Shown: positions 8,553 through 19,124 of the stretch, piece by piece
Position numbering within the stretch: position 1 is the first letter of the stretch
How the letters are laid out: each line of letters begins with the position of its first letter
Assembly: GCA_016871275.1 (NCBI GenBank)
Contig: VFZG01000003.1
Span: 62,001 to 126,000 of the forward strand
Origin: Acidimicrobiia bacterium
GTDB lineage: Bacteria > Acidobacteriota > Vicinamibacteria > Vicinamibacterales > UBA2999
Direction of reading: 5' to 3'
Length of the DNA: 64,000 nucleotides
Translations under genes and position numbers: made by a program
The notes under the pieces: generated by a model
What the model saw: only the letters and a program-made list of their open reading frames with translations
Database searches by the model: none
Told to the model about the DNA's origin: nothing

Positions 8553-9049
8553 TGCTGGCGTCCCGGCGGCTCGAAATCTTCGTCACCGCCTCGATCGTGG
8601 TCCTCGATCAGATCACCAAGGCCATGATCCGGCCGATGCTGGCTCTGCACGAGAGCCAGGAAGTCATTCCGGGCTTGCTCGATTTGACCCGTGTGCACAA
8701 CACCGGCGCCGCGTTCGGTCTGCTGAACGCGGCGGAGTTTCCGTTCAAGGCGGTGGTGATGTCGCTGGTCGCGTGCATCGCCCTCGCCGGAGTGGCGTGG
8801 TACGCCGCCACGGTGCCCCTGTCAGACCGCCTGGCGCGGATCGGCATTGCCGGCGTCCTCGGCGGGGCGATCGGCAACCTGATCGACCGCGCCGGCACCG
8901 GCTACGTGCTGGACTTCGTGGATATCTACTGGGGCACCTGGCACTTCTGGGCGTTCAACGTGGCCGACGCCGCCATCTCCATTGGCGTCGTCTTCATGAT
9001 TCTCGATATCCTTGGAATAGGTAGGCGCAGTGCATCCAATCCTGTTTAA
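8552..9049 (+). CDS. lspA: Lipoprotein signal peptidase (signal peptidase II)
   Basis: 165 residues from a GTG that shares its G with the ileS stop (TAGTG). Four hydrophobic segments and the catalytic regions NTGAAFG, GNLIDRAGTGYVLDF and FNVADAAI are present, including both Asp of the aspartyl dyad. It removes the signal peptide from prolipoproteins after Lgt has added diacylglyceryl, at the inner membrane. It overlaps lgt by 20 bp, so the two successive steps of lipoprotein maturation are co-translated. Confidence 0.95.
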   Translation: MLASRRLEIFVTASIVVLDQITKAMIRPMLALHESQEVIPGLLDLTRVHNTGAAFGLLNAAEFPFKAVVMSLVACIALAGVAWYAATVPLSDRLARIGIAGVLGGAIGNLIDRAGTGYVLDFVDIYWGTWHFWAFNVADAAISIGVVFMILDILGIGRRSASNPV

Positions 9050-9851
9050 CGCTGGTCCCGTCACCATCTACTCCTACGGCGTACTGTTGGCCTCGGCCTA
9101 CCTGCTGGGCCTGTGGCTGGCGGTGAGGCGCGCGCGCGCGGCCGGCGTCGATGCCAACCGGATCATGGACCTCCTGATCTGGGTGATCATCGCCGCGCTG
9201 GTCGGCGCCAAGGCGCTGCTGTTGATCGTCGACTTCCGCCACTTCACGAGCAGCTGGCAGGAGTTCACCACGCTGCTGCGCTCGGGCGGCGTGTTCTACG
9301 GCGGCCTGATTGCGGCCATCGCCGTGTGCATCTGGCAGCTCAGGACCTACCGCCTGCCGCTGTGGAAGTCGGGCGACCTGTTTGCGCCGGGCATCGCGCT
9401 GGGCTACATGGTGGGCCGCCTTGGCTGCCTGATGGCCGGCTGCTGCTACGGCAAGCCGACCGATGTGGCATGGGCCGTCACCTTCACCGATCCGGCGGCC
9501 AACTTCAACGTCGGCACGCCGCTGAACGTGGCGCTGCATCCGACGCAGCTCTACGAAGCCGGCGCCGGGCTCCTCATCCTCGTGGCGCTGCTGATCCTCG
9601 AGAAGCGGCCCGGGCATTTCGCGGGCCGCACCTTCTGGAGTTTCTCGTTCCTGTACGCGGTGCTGCGCTTCATCATCGAGTTCTTCCGCGGCGACGATCG
9701 CGGCATGGTGATGAACATGGTGTCGACGTCGCAGGCCATTTCGATCGTGCTCGCGCCGCTCAGCCTGCTGATGTTGTGGTACCTGAGCCGGCCCGAGCGG
9801 CCCGCCGAGCCGGAGCTGCCGGCCAGCCCGCGCAAGCCACGGTTTGTCTAA
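9030..9851 (+). CDS. lgt: Prolipoprotein diacylglyceryl transferase
   Basis: 273 residues from a GTG inside the end of lspA. The protein is polytopic and contains GVFYGGLIAAI and the Lgt signature GRLGCLMAGCCYGKPTD with the family's essential Arg. It transfers diacylglyceryl from phosphatidylglycerol to the lipobox Cys. Its clients in this window include the TPR lipoprotein with LAGC at 22.8 kb and the HEAT/cyclophilin protein with LSGC near 44.8 kb. The C-terminus is Pro/Arg-rich. Confidence 0.95.
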   Translation: MHPILFNAGPVTIYSYGVLLASAYLLGLWLAVRRARAAGVDANRIMDLLIWVIIAALVGAKALLLIVDFRHFTSSWQEFTTLLRSGGVFYGGLIAAIAVCIWQLRTYRLPLWKSGDLFAPGIALGYMVGRLGCLMAGCCYGKPTDVAWAVTFTDPAANFNVGTPLNVALHPTQLYEAGAGLLILVALLILEKRPGHFAGRTFWSFSFLYAVLRFIIEFFRGDDRGMVMNMVSTSQAISIVLAPLSLLMLWYLSRPERPAEPELPASPRKPRFV

Positions 9852-10845
9852 GCTCGAGTTCACGGCCGACGCCGATCACGCCGGTGATCGGCTCGATCGG
9901 TTCCTCACGTCGCAGATTCCCGACCGCTCGCGGTCGCAGATCCAGCGGCTGATCGAGAACGGGCACGTGACGCACTCGCGCTACCGGAGTGCCAAGGCCA
10001 ACAACGACATTCGCGAGGGCGATGTCATCGGTGTCGAGCTGCCGGAGACTGCACCGACGGCCGCGGAGCCGGAAGACATCCCGCTGGAGATTCTGTTCAG
10101 CGACGCCGACGTCGTGGTGGTCAACAAGCCGGCCGGCATGGTCGTGCATCCAGCGGCCGGCAACGCCTCGGGCACGCTGGTCAACGCGCTGTTGCATCAC
10201 GTCAGGGACCTCAGCGGCATTGGCGGCGAGCGGCGGCCAGGCATCGTGCATCGGCTCGACAAGGGCACCTCCGGCGTGATGGTCGTCGCCAAGCACGACG
10301 CGGCCCACCAGGAACTCGCTCGCCAGTTCCACGATCGGGAAGTCGAGAAGGAGTATGTCGCGCTGGCATGGGGGCTGGTCCAGCAGCGCAAGCGCATCAA
10401 CGCCGCCATCGGGCGCGATCCGAAGAACCGCCTCAAGATGACGACGCGCCGGGCCAACCGGGCGCGCAACGCCGTCACGCGCGTGACGTGGGCGCGCGAT
10501 CTCCAGGGCGTGACGCTGCTCCGCATCGCCATCGCCACCGGACGCACCCATCAGATTCGCGTGCACCTCAGCGACATCGGGCATCCGATCGTCGGCGACG
10601 CGCTCTACGGCGGCCTGCACAAGAGCATGCCCCAGCGCCTGCGGCCGGTGCTGAGGCTGACGCGGCCCTTTCTCCACGCGGAGCGGCTCGCGTTCACGCA
10701 TCCGCGTACGCACGAACGCCTCGAGTTCACGGCGAACCTGCCGCCCGACCTCGAGGCGATCCTGATGGCGCTGGTGCCCGCAGACAAATACGCGACCATC
10801 TTCGCGCGCGACAGTGCCGGCACCAACAACGGCGCGCTGGAGTGA
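9844..10845 (+). CDS. rluD: 23S rRNA pseudouridine synthase, RluD type
   Basis: 333 residues from a TTG overlapping the lgt end by 8 bp. An N-terminal S4 RNA-binding domain (about residues 10-75, DRLDRFLTSQIPDRSRSQIQ) precedes the RluA-family catalytic domain with HRLDKGTSG, which holds the catalytic Asp, and GRTHQIRVH. RluD-type enzymes convert uridines in helix 69 of 23S rRNA. Other RluA-family members look similar, so exact target is inferred from the S4 domain. Its TGA directly abuts the stop of the convergent peptidase E gene. Confidence 0.9.
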   Translation: MSKLEFTADADHAGDRLDRFLTSQIPDRSRSQIQRLIENGHVTHSRYRSAKANNDIREGDVIGVELPETAPTAAEPEDIPLEILFSDADVVVVNKPAGMVVHPAAGNASGTLVNALLHHVRDLSGIGGERRPGIVHRLDKGTSGVMVVAKHDAAHQELARQFHDREVEKEYVALAWGLVQQRKRINAAIGRDPKNRLKMTTRRANRARNAVTRVTWARDLQGVTLLRIAIATGRTHQIRVHLSDIGHPIVGDALYGGLHKSMPQRLRPVLRLTRPFLHAERLAFTHPRTHERLEFTANLPPDLEAILMALVPADKYATIFARDSAGTNNGALE

Positions 10846-11649
10846 CTAGCTGATCATCTCCGGCTCCATCACCTTCTCCACGACCTTTCCGCCGTCGACG
10901 CTGACGTAGTAGACCTTGGCCGCCGCGCGGGTGTGCACCACCCGCTTGACGGTGTTGTCCTCGAAGTAGATGCCGGCGTCGTTGTCGCAGGCGTAGCCGG
11001 GCTTCATCTGCCCCGACAGGATCATCTTCTGGTAGAGCGGCCGGCGGCCAGGTTCGGCGTCGTAGTGCGGCGAGTGGCTGCCCTGCAGGAAGCCGAGGCA
11101 ATCCACCTTCGACAGCTCCTTCGGCCGCGAGTCGGTGGTGCCGTGCTCGAACCAGCATAGCGAGCCGGCGCTGGCGCCGCCGAGCACGATGCCGCGATCC
11201 CACGCCTGCTTGAGAATCGCGTCAATGCCGTGCGCCTTCCAGATCACCTGCTGGTTGAGCGTGTTTCCGCCGGAGCAGACAATGCCGTCAACCGACAACA
11301 GCACTTCTTCCCAGGTGCGCGTCTGGGTATAGCTGGCGATGAAGCTGACCTGGTGCGACGGCTCGACATTCAGCGGCGCGCAGAAGCGATACCAGTTGAT
11401 GATCCCGGTCGGTGAATCCGCGGATGCGGTCGGCAGGTACAGCAGCTTCGGCCGCGGCTTGCCGGTGAGCTGCGCCAGGTAGCGGATGAAGGCCGTTCCG
11501 TAGCCGCCGCCGGCGATCAGAATCTTGCGCGTCGACGCCGGACGCGGTTGCAATCCGTCTTCGAGCGGCGATGCGCCGAGCGACCGATCGGCAAACGTGG
11601 CGACGAGCGAACCGGCCACGGACGATTTCAGGAACTCACGACGTTTCAT
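10846..11649 (-). CDS. Tat-exported peptidase E (S51)/cyanophycinase-like protein
   Basis: 267 residues from ATG at 11649. It begins with a twin-arginine signal, KRREFLKSSVAGSLVA. The nucleophile motif is GGASAGSLCW, typical of the Ser-protease class I amidotransferase-like fold of family S51, with GGGYGTAF near the start and a later Cys-Asp-Asn-Asp patch. S51 members cleave Asp-X dipeptides or cyanophycin; extracytoplasmic forms are common in soil bacteria. A TATTCT hexamer ends 7 nt before ATG, suggesting leaderless translation. The stop abuts the rluD stop. Confidence 0.8.
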   Translation of the reverse strand: MKRREFLKSSVAGSLVATFADRSLGASPLEDGLQPRPASTRKILIAGGGYGTAFIRYLAQLTGKPRPKLLYLPTASADSPTGIINWYRFCAPLNVEPSHQVSFIASYTQTRTWEEVLLSVDGIVCSGGNTLNQQVIWKAHGIDAILKQAWDRGIVLGGASAGSLCWFEHGTTDSRPKELSKVDCLGFLQGSHSPHYDAEPGRRPLYQKMILSGQMKPGYACDNDAGIYFEDNTVKRVVHTRAAAKVYYVSVDGGKVVEKVMEPEMIS

Positions 11650-11656
11650 AGAGCGA

Positions 11657-11662
11657 AGAATA
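11657..11662 (-). promoter_or_regulatory. -10-like TATTCT for a leaderless start
   Basis: Minus-strand TATTCT ends 7 nt before the ATG at 11649. No Shine-Dalgarno sequence is visible between them. Confidence 0.35.
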
Positions 11663-11669
11663 CAACAAC

Positions 11670-12314
11670 CTACGCGTGGCCGGCCCACGCGCGATCGCCG
11701 GGCAAGTGCGGCGCGCAGGGATCGTATCGGCCGGGCGCTTCGATATACCGCAGCGCCTGCGTCATGCCGATCTCCGACGTGAAGAAGCCGAGCAGCGCCA
11801 ACTCCTTCATCATCCGGAAGTAGTGCGCCGGCTCGTCAGTCGGCGGCGCCGGCGTGAAGGGCGCGCGCGTGGGCGGCGGCTCCTGTCGCGCGTCCATCAC
11901 CGACTTCTGTTCGCGATCGAGCGCCTGCACGACGGCCAGCCGCTGGGCCGGCGTCGCGCTCATGAATGCCACGCCGTTGGCGCGCCGGCACTCGTCGTCG
12001 ACCTGCTTCAGCCCGTCGCGAAACACCGCCTGGGCGCGATCGGCGTAGACGTCGGTCACCATCAGCGCCATGAACGCGCCGGTCTTGGCCGCCCTGGCGC
12101 CCGGTGTTGATGTTTGCGGAAGGATGGTCTCCGCGATCTCATCGAGCAGCGCCACGTCTGCGGCGGTGAAGGCCCCGATGCCCTGCGACATCGCCGCCGC
12201 CCGCGCCGCCTCGTGGAACGTGAAGGCGGCCAGCGATTCGCCGCCCACGAGCGCCGCGCCGCCAAGCAGCGCCGTCACGCGCTGGAGGACGTCGCGTCGA
12301 GTGATGTCGTTCAT
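11670..12314 (-). CDS. Gluconate 2-dehydrogenase subunit 3 family protein, Tat-exported
   Basis: 214 residues from ATG at 12314, overlapping the GMC gene by ATGA. The N-terminus MNDITRRDVLQRV plus a hydrophobic stretch is a twin-arginine signal. FTAADVALLDEIAETILPQTSTPGA is the typical opening of the gluconate_2-dh3 family. This small subunit normally escorts the flavin subunit through Tat and forms the periplasmic dehydrogenase with it. The GMC partner has no signal of its own, which fits co-export. Confidence 0.85.
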   Translation of the reverse strand: MNDITRRDVLQRVTALLGGAALVGGESLAAFTFHEAARAAAMSQGIGAFTAADVALLDEIAETILPQTSTPGARAAKTGAFMALMVTDVYADRAQAVFRDGLKQVDDECRRANGVAFMSATPAQRLAVVQALDREQKSVMDARQEPPPTRAPFTPAPPTDEPAHYFRMMKELALLGFFTSEIGMTQALRYIEAPGRYDPCAPHLPGDRAWAGHA

Positions 12315-13990
12315 AGGTTGCCTCGCTTCAGTTCCTCGACGGCAAACGCCGAGGCGCGCGCGGTGAAGGCCATGTAGCCCAGCGACGGGTTGTGGCAGGC
12401 CGACGAAGTCATGAACGATCCGTCGGTGACGAACACGTTCGGGCAGTCCCACACCTGGTTGTGGCCGTTCAGCACCGAGGTCTTCGGATCGCGGCCCATG
12501 CGGGCCGTTCCCATTTCGTGAATGCCCATGCCCGGCGAGTATCCGCTGTCGGTCACCCGGACGCTTCTGACGCCCGCCGCCTCGAGCATCTCCGCCATGT
12601 CGTTCATCATGTCGATGCGCATCAGGCGTTCGTTCTCGCCGGTGGCGCAATCGATCGCCAGCACCGGCATTCCCCACTTGTCCGTCTTGGTACGGTCGAG
12701 AAACGCGCGGTTGGCGTGGTTCGGCAACATTTCGCCGAAGCCGGTGCCACCGACCGACCACGGTCCAGGAGTCGCCGCGGCATCCTTGAACGCGCCACCA
12801 ACGCCGAGTTCGGCCACCATGCGCTGCCATCCCTGACGATTGGCGCTTCCCTGGTAGCCAAAACCGCGCAGGTATGCGCGCTTATCGCCAAACAGGTTCC
12901 TGAAGCGCGGAATGTAAAAGCCGTTGGGTCGGCGGCCGTAGACCGTCTTGTCCTTCGGCTCGTCTGAAATGCCGCTGGCGCCGCAGCGGAAGTGGTGGTC
13001 CATCAGGTTGTGGCCGAGCTCACCGGAGCTGCTGCCCAGTCCATCGGGCCACACGTCGGTGGCCGATCGCATCAGCAGCCACGTGGAATTGAGCGTCGAC
13101 GCGCACAGAAAGACGACGCGCGCGCGGTACTCGGTGGTCGCATGGGTGATCGCGTCCATCACCCTGACGCCGCCCGCGCGCTTGCGATCGCGGTCGTAGA
13201 TCACTTCGGTCGCAATCGCGTTGGTTCTCAACGTCAGGCGTCCCGTCGCCGCCGCAAATGGCAGCGTCGAGGCCTGCGTGCTGAAATACGATCCCGACGG
13301 GCAGCCAAGCGCGCACGCGTTGCGGTATTGGCATCGCCCTCGGCCCGGCAGCGGCTGCGTCAGGTTGGCAACGCGTCCCGGGATCATCCGCCGCCGCTCA
13401 AAGCGCGCCGCGATCCGGGTGGCGATCGCCTCTTCGGCGCAGTTCAACGGCATGGCCGGCTGAAACTGGCCATCCGGCAGTTGCGGCAGCCGCTCGATCG
13501 ATCCCGACACGCCGGCGTGCTGTTCAACGTGGTCGTACCACGGCGCAATGTCCGCGTAGCGCACCGGCCAATCGACCGCGACGCCCTCGCGATCGTTGGC
13601 CTCGAAGTCCAGATCGCTGAGGCGGTAGCTCTGGCGGCCCCAGGTCAGCGAGCGGCCGCCAAGGTGGTAGCCGCGATACCAGTCGAAGCGCTTGATCTCG
13701 GTATACGGCGACTCCTGCTCGTTGACCCACCAGTCGAGGTTTTTTTCATTGAGCGGATAATCGCGGCGCAGGACCGGATAGGCCTCGACCATCGCGCGCG
13801 TGCGTCCGGCCCGGTATGGGTACTCCCACGGGCCTTTCCGCGCGTTCTTGTAGTCCTTCTGGTGTTCGACGTTGCGCCCGCGTTCGAGGAGCAGCACCCG
13901 CAGCCCGCGCTCGGTCAGCTCCTTGGCCGCCCAGCCCCCGGAAATCCCCGAGCCCACGACGATGGCGTCAAATGTTTCGGACTGGCGCAT
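12311..13990 (-). CDS. GMC-family FAD-dependent oxidoreductase (sugar/alcohol dehydrogenase)
   Basis: 559 residues. The FAD-binding Rossmann motif GSGISGGWAAKELTERG is at residues about 12-28 with ERG as the ribose-binding acid. The C-terminal GMC signature HEMGTARMG and the active-site SACHNPSLGYMAFTARA are present. With the small subunit it likely oxidises a sugar or polyol in the periplasm and passes electrons to the respiratory chain, possibly through a cytochrome encoded elsewhere. GAGG lies 7 nt upstream of ATG. Diverges from the isomerase-like gene across 43 bp. Confidence 0.9.
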   Translation of the reverse strand: MRQSETFDAIVVGSGISGGWAAKELTERGLRVLLLERGRNVEHQKDYKNARKGPWEYPYRAGRTRAMVEAYPVLRRDYPLNEKNLDWWVNEQESPYTEIKRFDWYRGYHLGGRSLTWGRQSYRLSDLDFEANDREGVAVDWPVRYADIAPWYDHVEQHAGVSGSIERLPQLPDGQFQPAMPLNCAEEAIATRIAARFERRRMIPGRVANLTQPLPGRGRCQYRNACALGCPSGSYFSTQASTLPFAAATGRLTLRTNAIATEVIYDRDRKRAGGVRVMDAITHATTEYRARVVFLCASTLNSTWLLMRSATDVWPDGLGSSSGELGHNLMDHHFRCGASGISDEPKDKTVYGRRPNGFYIPRFRNLFGDKRAYLRGFGYQGSANRQGWQRMVAELGVGGAFKDAAATPGPWSVGGTGFGEMLPNHANRAFLDRTKTDKWGMPVLAIDCATGENERLMRIDMMNDMAEMLEAAGVRSVRVTDSGYSPGMGIHEMGTARMGRDPKTSVLNGHNQVWDCPNVFVTDGSFMTSSACHNPSLGYMAFTARASAFAVEELKRGNL

Positions 13991-14019
13991 GGCGACCTCG
14001 GTTCGTGGGGGCTATCGTA

Positions 14020-14025
14020 TAAGAT
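14020..14025 (+). promoter_or_regulatory. -10-like TAAGAT for a leaderless start
   Basis: TAAGAT, overlapping TATAAG, ends 8 nt before the ATG at 14034. There is no ribosome site in the 8 nt, so the mRNA is probably leaderless. Confidence 0.45.
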
Positions 14026-14033
14026 TTGGCGCC

Positions 14034-14921
14034 ATGACGGATCCGAACCGGATTCGACGGCGGGACATCCTCCATGCAGGCGGCCTGGCCCTGGCCGGCC
14101 GTGCCGCGCTCGCTGTGCCCGCTGTGCCTTCTGTGGCCCAGCCCGCGGCAAAGGCGGTCGTGCGTGGCCGCATCCGCCAGTCGGTGAGCCGCTGGTGCTA
14201 CAACAAGATTCCCATGCCCGAGTTCTGCCGGGCCGTCGCGGCCATGGGGCTCACGGCCATCGATCTCCTCGAAGAACCCGAGTGGAAGATCGCGCAGGAT
14301 TTCGGATTGATCTGTTCGATGGGCTACGGCGGCGGCGGCTCAATCCGCGATGGCCTCAACAATCCCGCCAATCACGATTCAATCGTCAGGAACCTGATTG
14401 CGGCAATGCCGCGGGCCAAGGCGCTCGGCGTGCCGAACCTGATCACCTTCTTCGGCAACCGGCAGGGACGCGGCGATCGCGAAGCCATCGATAACTGCGT
14501 GGCCGCACTCAATCGCATCAAGGCCGCGGCCGAAGACCACGGCATCACCATCTGCATCGAACTCCTCAACAGCAAGGTCGATCATAAGGACTACCAGGGC
14601 GATCGCACGCCGTTCGGCGTCGAGGTGGTGTCGGCGGTCAATTCTCCGCGCATCAAGCTGCTCTACGACATCTACCACATGCAAATCATGGAGGGCGATG
14701 TGATCAGGACCATCACGACCCACCATGCCCATATCGCCCACTACCACACCGGCGGCGTGCCCGGACGAAACGAGTTGGACGACACGCAGGAGTTGCAGTG
14801 GGCGTCGATCTGCCGTGCCATCGTCGACACCGGCTTCACGGGATTCCTCGCGCACGAGTTCGTGCCGAAGCGCGAGCCGCTGACCTCGCTTCGCGAAGCG
14901 GTCGCGCTCTGCGATGTTTAG
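14034..14921 (+). CDS. Exported hydroxypyruvate isomerase-like TIM-barrel protein
   Basis: 295 residues. A Tat signal (RIRRRDILHAGGLALAGRAAL) is followed by a xylose-isomerase-like barrel: CRAVAAMGLTAIDLLE, ICIELLNSKVDH, IKLLYDIYHMQIMEGD, IAHYHTGGVPGRNE and FLAHEFVPK. These carry the Glu/Asp/His/Glu metal-ligand set of the Hyi/sugar-phosphate isomerase group. Being exported, it probably acts on a free sugar acid or sugar rather than a phosphate. The divergent GMC dehydrogenase suggests a shared periplasmic sugar pathway; that link is inference. Confidence 0.8.
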   Translation: MTDPNRIRRRDILHAGGLALAGRAALAVPAVPSVAQPAAKAVVRGRIRQSVSRWCYNKIPMPEFCRAVAAMGLTAIDLLEEPEWKIAQDFGLICSMGYGGGGSIRDGLNNPANHDSIVRNLIAAMPRAKALGVPNLITFFGNRQGRGDREAIDNCVAALNRIKAAAEDHGITICIELLNSKVDHKDYQGDRTPFGVEVVSAVNSPRIKLLYDIYHMQIMEGDVIRTITTHHAHIAHYHTGGVPGRNELDDTQELQWASICRAIVDTGFTGFLAHEFVPKREPLTSLREAVALCDV

Positions 14922-14937
14922 CGGATAACCTTGTCGC

Positions 14938-15462
14938 ATGGACTCGGAACTGCTCGCCCGCACCACCGTTCACACGGGCCGCTATCTCACGGTTGAAGTC
15001 GATGTCGTCAAGTTGCCCAGCGGCCACACCGTCGACATGGACATCGTCCGGCACCCGGGCTCGGTCGTGCTGCTGCCGGTGCCCGAGCCGGGCAAGATCA
15101 TCCTCGTCCGGCAGTATCGCTACACGATCGATCGCTGGATCTGGGAGCTGCCGGCCGGCACGTTGAAGCCTGGCGAGGCGCCCGACGCGGCGGCGGCACG
15201 CGAATGCGAGGAGGAGATCGGACTCGCGCCAGGAAGGGTCACCCGCCTCGGCGGCTACTACCCGACGCCCGGATTTTGCGACGAGATCATGACCTACTAC
15301 CGTTGCGAGGCTCTGCAACCGCCGCCGGCAGACTCCACGGCGAAGGCCGATGATGACGAGGACATCGAGCCGAGGGTGTTCAGCCTCGATGAAGCCCGAG
15401 CGCTGGTGCAATCCGGCGAAATCGTCGATCTGAAGACGCTCGCCGGACTGACCCTGGTGTAG
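14938..15462 (+). CDS. Nudix hydrolase, ADP-ribose pyrophosphatase type
   Basis: 174 residues. The Nudix box G-x5-E-x7-REUxEExGU is exact: GTLKPGE then seven residues then RECEEEIGL, about residues 79-101. WELPAGTL and YPTPGFCDE are typical of the NudF/ADP-ribose branch. It would hydrolyse ADP-ribose or similar nucleoside diphosphates in the cytoplasm. It begins 16 bp after the isomerase-like gene and its stop abuts the lon stop with no spacer. Confidence 0.9.
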   Translation: MDSELLARTTVHTGRYLTVEVDVVKLPSGHTVDMDIVRHPGSVVLLPVPEPGKIILVRQYRYTIDRWIWELPAGTLKPGEAPDAAAARECEEEIGLAPGRVTRLGGYYPTPGFCDEIMTYYRCEALQPPPADSTAKADDDEDIEPRVFSLDEARALVQSGEIVDLKTLAGLTLV

Positions 15463-17919
<2,457 letters not shown>

Positions 17920-17940
17920 GATTGCCGGCCCTCCCGGGCC

Positions 17941-18024
17941 GGGAGAAGTGAGAAGGGAGAAGTATGAAGTGAGAAGAACAGTGCTTCTACTTCTTACTTT
18001 TGACGTCTCACTTCCTGCTTCTTT
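17941..18024. repeat. Heptad array 1: 12 consecutive 7-bp units, purine then pyrimidine
   Basis: Twelve units in strict 7-bp register between lon and dksA. The first six are GTGAGAA-like (exact at 17948 and 17969) and the last six CTTCTTA/CGTCTCA-like, so the halves are roughly reverse complements and can fold as a hairpin. The same design recurs at six other gaps in this window. Confidence 0.8.
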
Positions 18025-18046
18025 AGGGGGAGCCGGAGGCGGGGTG

Positions 18047-18082
18047 TTTCATGGACCCCGCCGTCCGGCGGAGCCCATGAAA
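18047..18082. repeat. Symmetric 36-bp interrupted palindrome
   Basis: Arms TTTCATGG (18047-18054) and CCATGAAA (18075-18082) enclose a 3/3 internal loop and an inner stem CCGCCG/CGGCGG (18058-18063, 18066-18071). It lies between dksA and lon, directly after the heptad array. No T-run follows, so it is more REP-like than a classical terminator. Confidence 0.7.
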
Positions 18083-18099
18083 TCTAGGACGCCGGGTTG

Positions 18100-18561
18100 T
18101 TATCCGCGCATGTCGAAGCCGAGCGAGGCCGATCCGCGACGAGCCTGAATCCGCTCGCGCTGCTGGGCCATTTCGCGGGCCTCTTCGCAATCCTTGCAGC
18201 GGACCGCGAAGGGCAGTGCCCGCAACCGCGGCTGTGCAATCTCCTCGCCGCACTCGAAGCAGTTCCCGTAGGTGCCCTCTTCGAGCCGGGCGAGTGCTTC
18301 GTTGATCTTGTTCAACGTCTCCGCCTTCATCTGGATGAGGGCGAATTCGATGTCTTCCTGGATGTCGACCTCCGAGGTCTCACCCGGGTCGAGGACCTCG
18401 TGGTCTTTGTCGGCGCCTTCGGCGCGCACGTCGCGGATCTTGCCCTGCACTTCGTTCATGATCTCGCGCTGGCGCTCGGTGAGCATCCGCTTCAATTCTT
18501 CGTACCGCTCGCCAATCGGCGCTTCGATGACTGCTGCCTTCTTCTTCGCTTTGGCCGCCAT
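18100..18561 (-). CDS. DksA/TraR-family C4 zinc-finger protein
   Basis: 153 residues. A Lys-rich start, a long helical region (RYEELKRMLTERQREIMNEVQ...) and a C-terminal C4 finger, CFEC...CKDC, at about residues 99-123. DksA-type proteins enter the RNA polymerase secondary channel and modulate initiation with ppGpp. The Asp-rich coiled-coil tip of E. coli DksA is not obviously conserved, so it may be a regulator of the wider family. AGGAG sits 9 nt upstream of ATG. A relA/spoT gene lies 2 kb away. Confidence 0.85.
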   Translation of the reverse strand: MAAKAKKKAAVIEAPIGERYEELKRMLTERQREIMNEVQGKIRDVRAEGADKDHEVLDPGETSEVDIQEDIEFALIQMKAETLNKINEALARLEEGTYGNCFECGEEIAQPRLRALPFAVRCKDCEEAREMAQQRERIQARRGSASLGFDMRG

Positions 18562-18997
18562 GACTCAGCCGCTCCTTCTGCCTCCCCCACTGGTTAGGTC
18601 CGGCCTCCTGGCCGTCGAACCGTGGGAGTTATGAAAAACGCCCCGCCTTGCGACTCACTGTAAGCAAGAGCGATGCCTATGAATCTGACCGAACCCGGAA
18701 ATCGAACCACTGTTACGAGCGCTAGAAATGAAGACTGGGGATATGAACCGGAAATTTGCTGGAGCCTCCCACCGGCCTTCCAGGTGGGTCTGACTGCCCC
18801 GGTCTTCCACGTCTATCGCGTTTATCTACAACGACTTAACGCTGCCTTTGCGTTGTCTGACTCAGCGGGCCGAACACCGTTCACTTGCCTATTAGACGCC
18901 GCAGAGCCGATTTTGGTTCTCGGTCTCTCTGTCACTAATTATGGACACCGTAGAACCGGCAAAGGGTAGCACAGATGTGTGGACGGTGGCAAGAATT
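18562..18997. other. Low-GC intergenic stretch with hairpins and an ambiguous 98-codon frame
   Basis: I count about 160 G+C in 300 bases (53%) for 18661-18960, against about two thirds around it. On the plus strand 18730-18740 pairs with 18797-18807 over 11 bp with one U.G pair (a C-A mismatch if minus), enclosing stems CCGG/CUGG and CCCACC/GGTGGG; a further AACGC/GCGTT hairpin lies at 18838-18854. A plus-strand frame 18673-18969 is open for 98 codons but has no strong ribosome site, no codon bias like its neighbours and no family I recognise. A structured RNA or acquired DNA is possible. Confidence 0.45.
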
Positions 18998-19107
18998 ACC
19001 CGCCTTCGCTCAAGGCGCTGCGGGTGGGCAGGCTCCGCCCGGCTTTCCATGCCCTCAGTCGGCCTTGCGAAGGTGGCCCGCCTAAGCTCGAAGAGCGAAG
19101 GAGGGGT
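18998..19107. repeat. MITE-like element with terminal inverted repeats
   Basis: The 14-base end ACCCGCCTTCGCTC at 18998-19011 is matched by GAGCGAAGGAGGGGT at 19093-19107, its reverse complement apart from one changed and one extra base. The 110-bp interior is GC-rich with smaller stems. No second full copy is in the window. Confidence 0.55.
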
Positions 19108-19124
19108 AAAGTTGACACGGCAAG

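Noticed and set aside
18690-18760. tRNA or tmRNA suggested by GGTTCGATTTCC and GGTTCATATCC on the minus strand
   Set aside because: The presumed T-loops have no pairing 5-bp stems and there is no acceptor stem or CCA; tmRNA hallmarks (GGATTCGAC, ALAA tag) are missing.
18673-18969. 98-codon plus-strand frame as a confident gene
   Set aside because: No clear ribosome site, unlike codon usage, no known motif; it is described as part of an ambiguous region instead.
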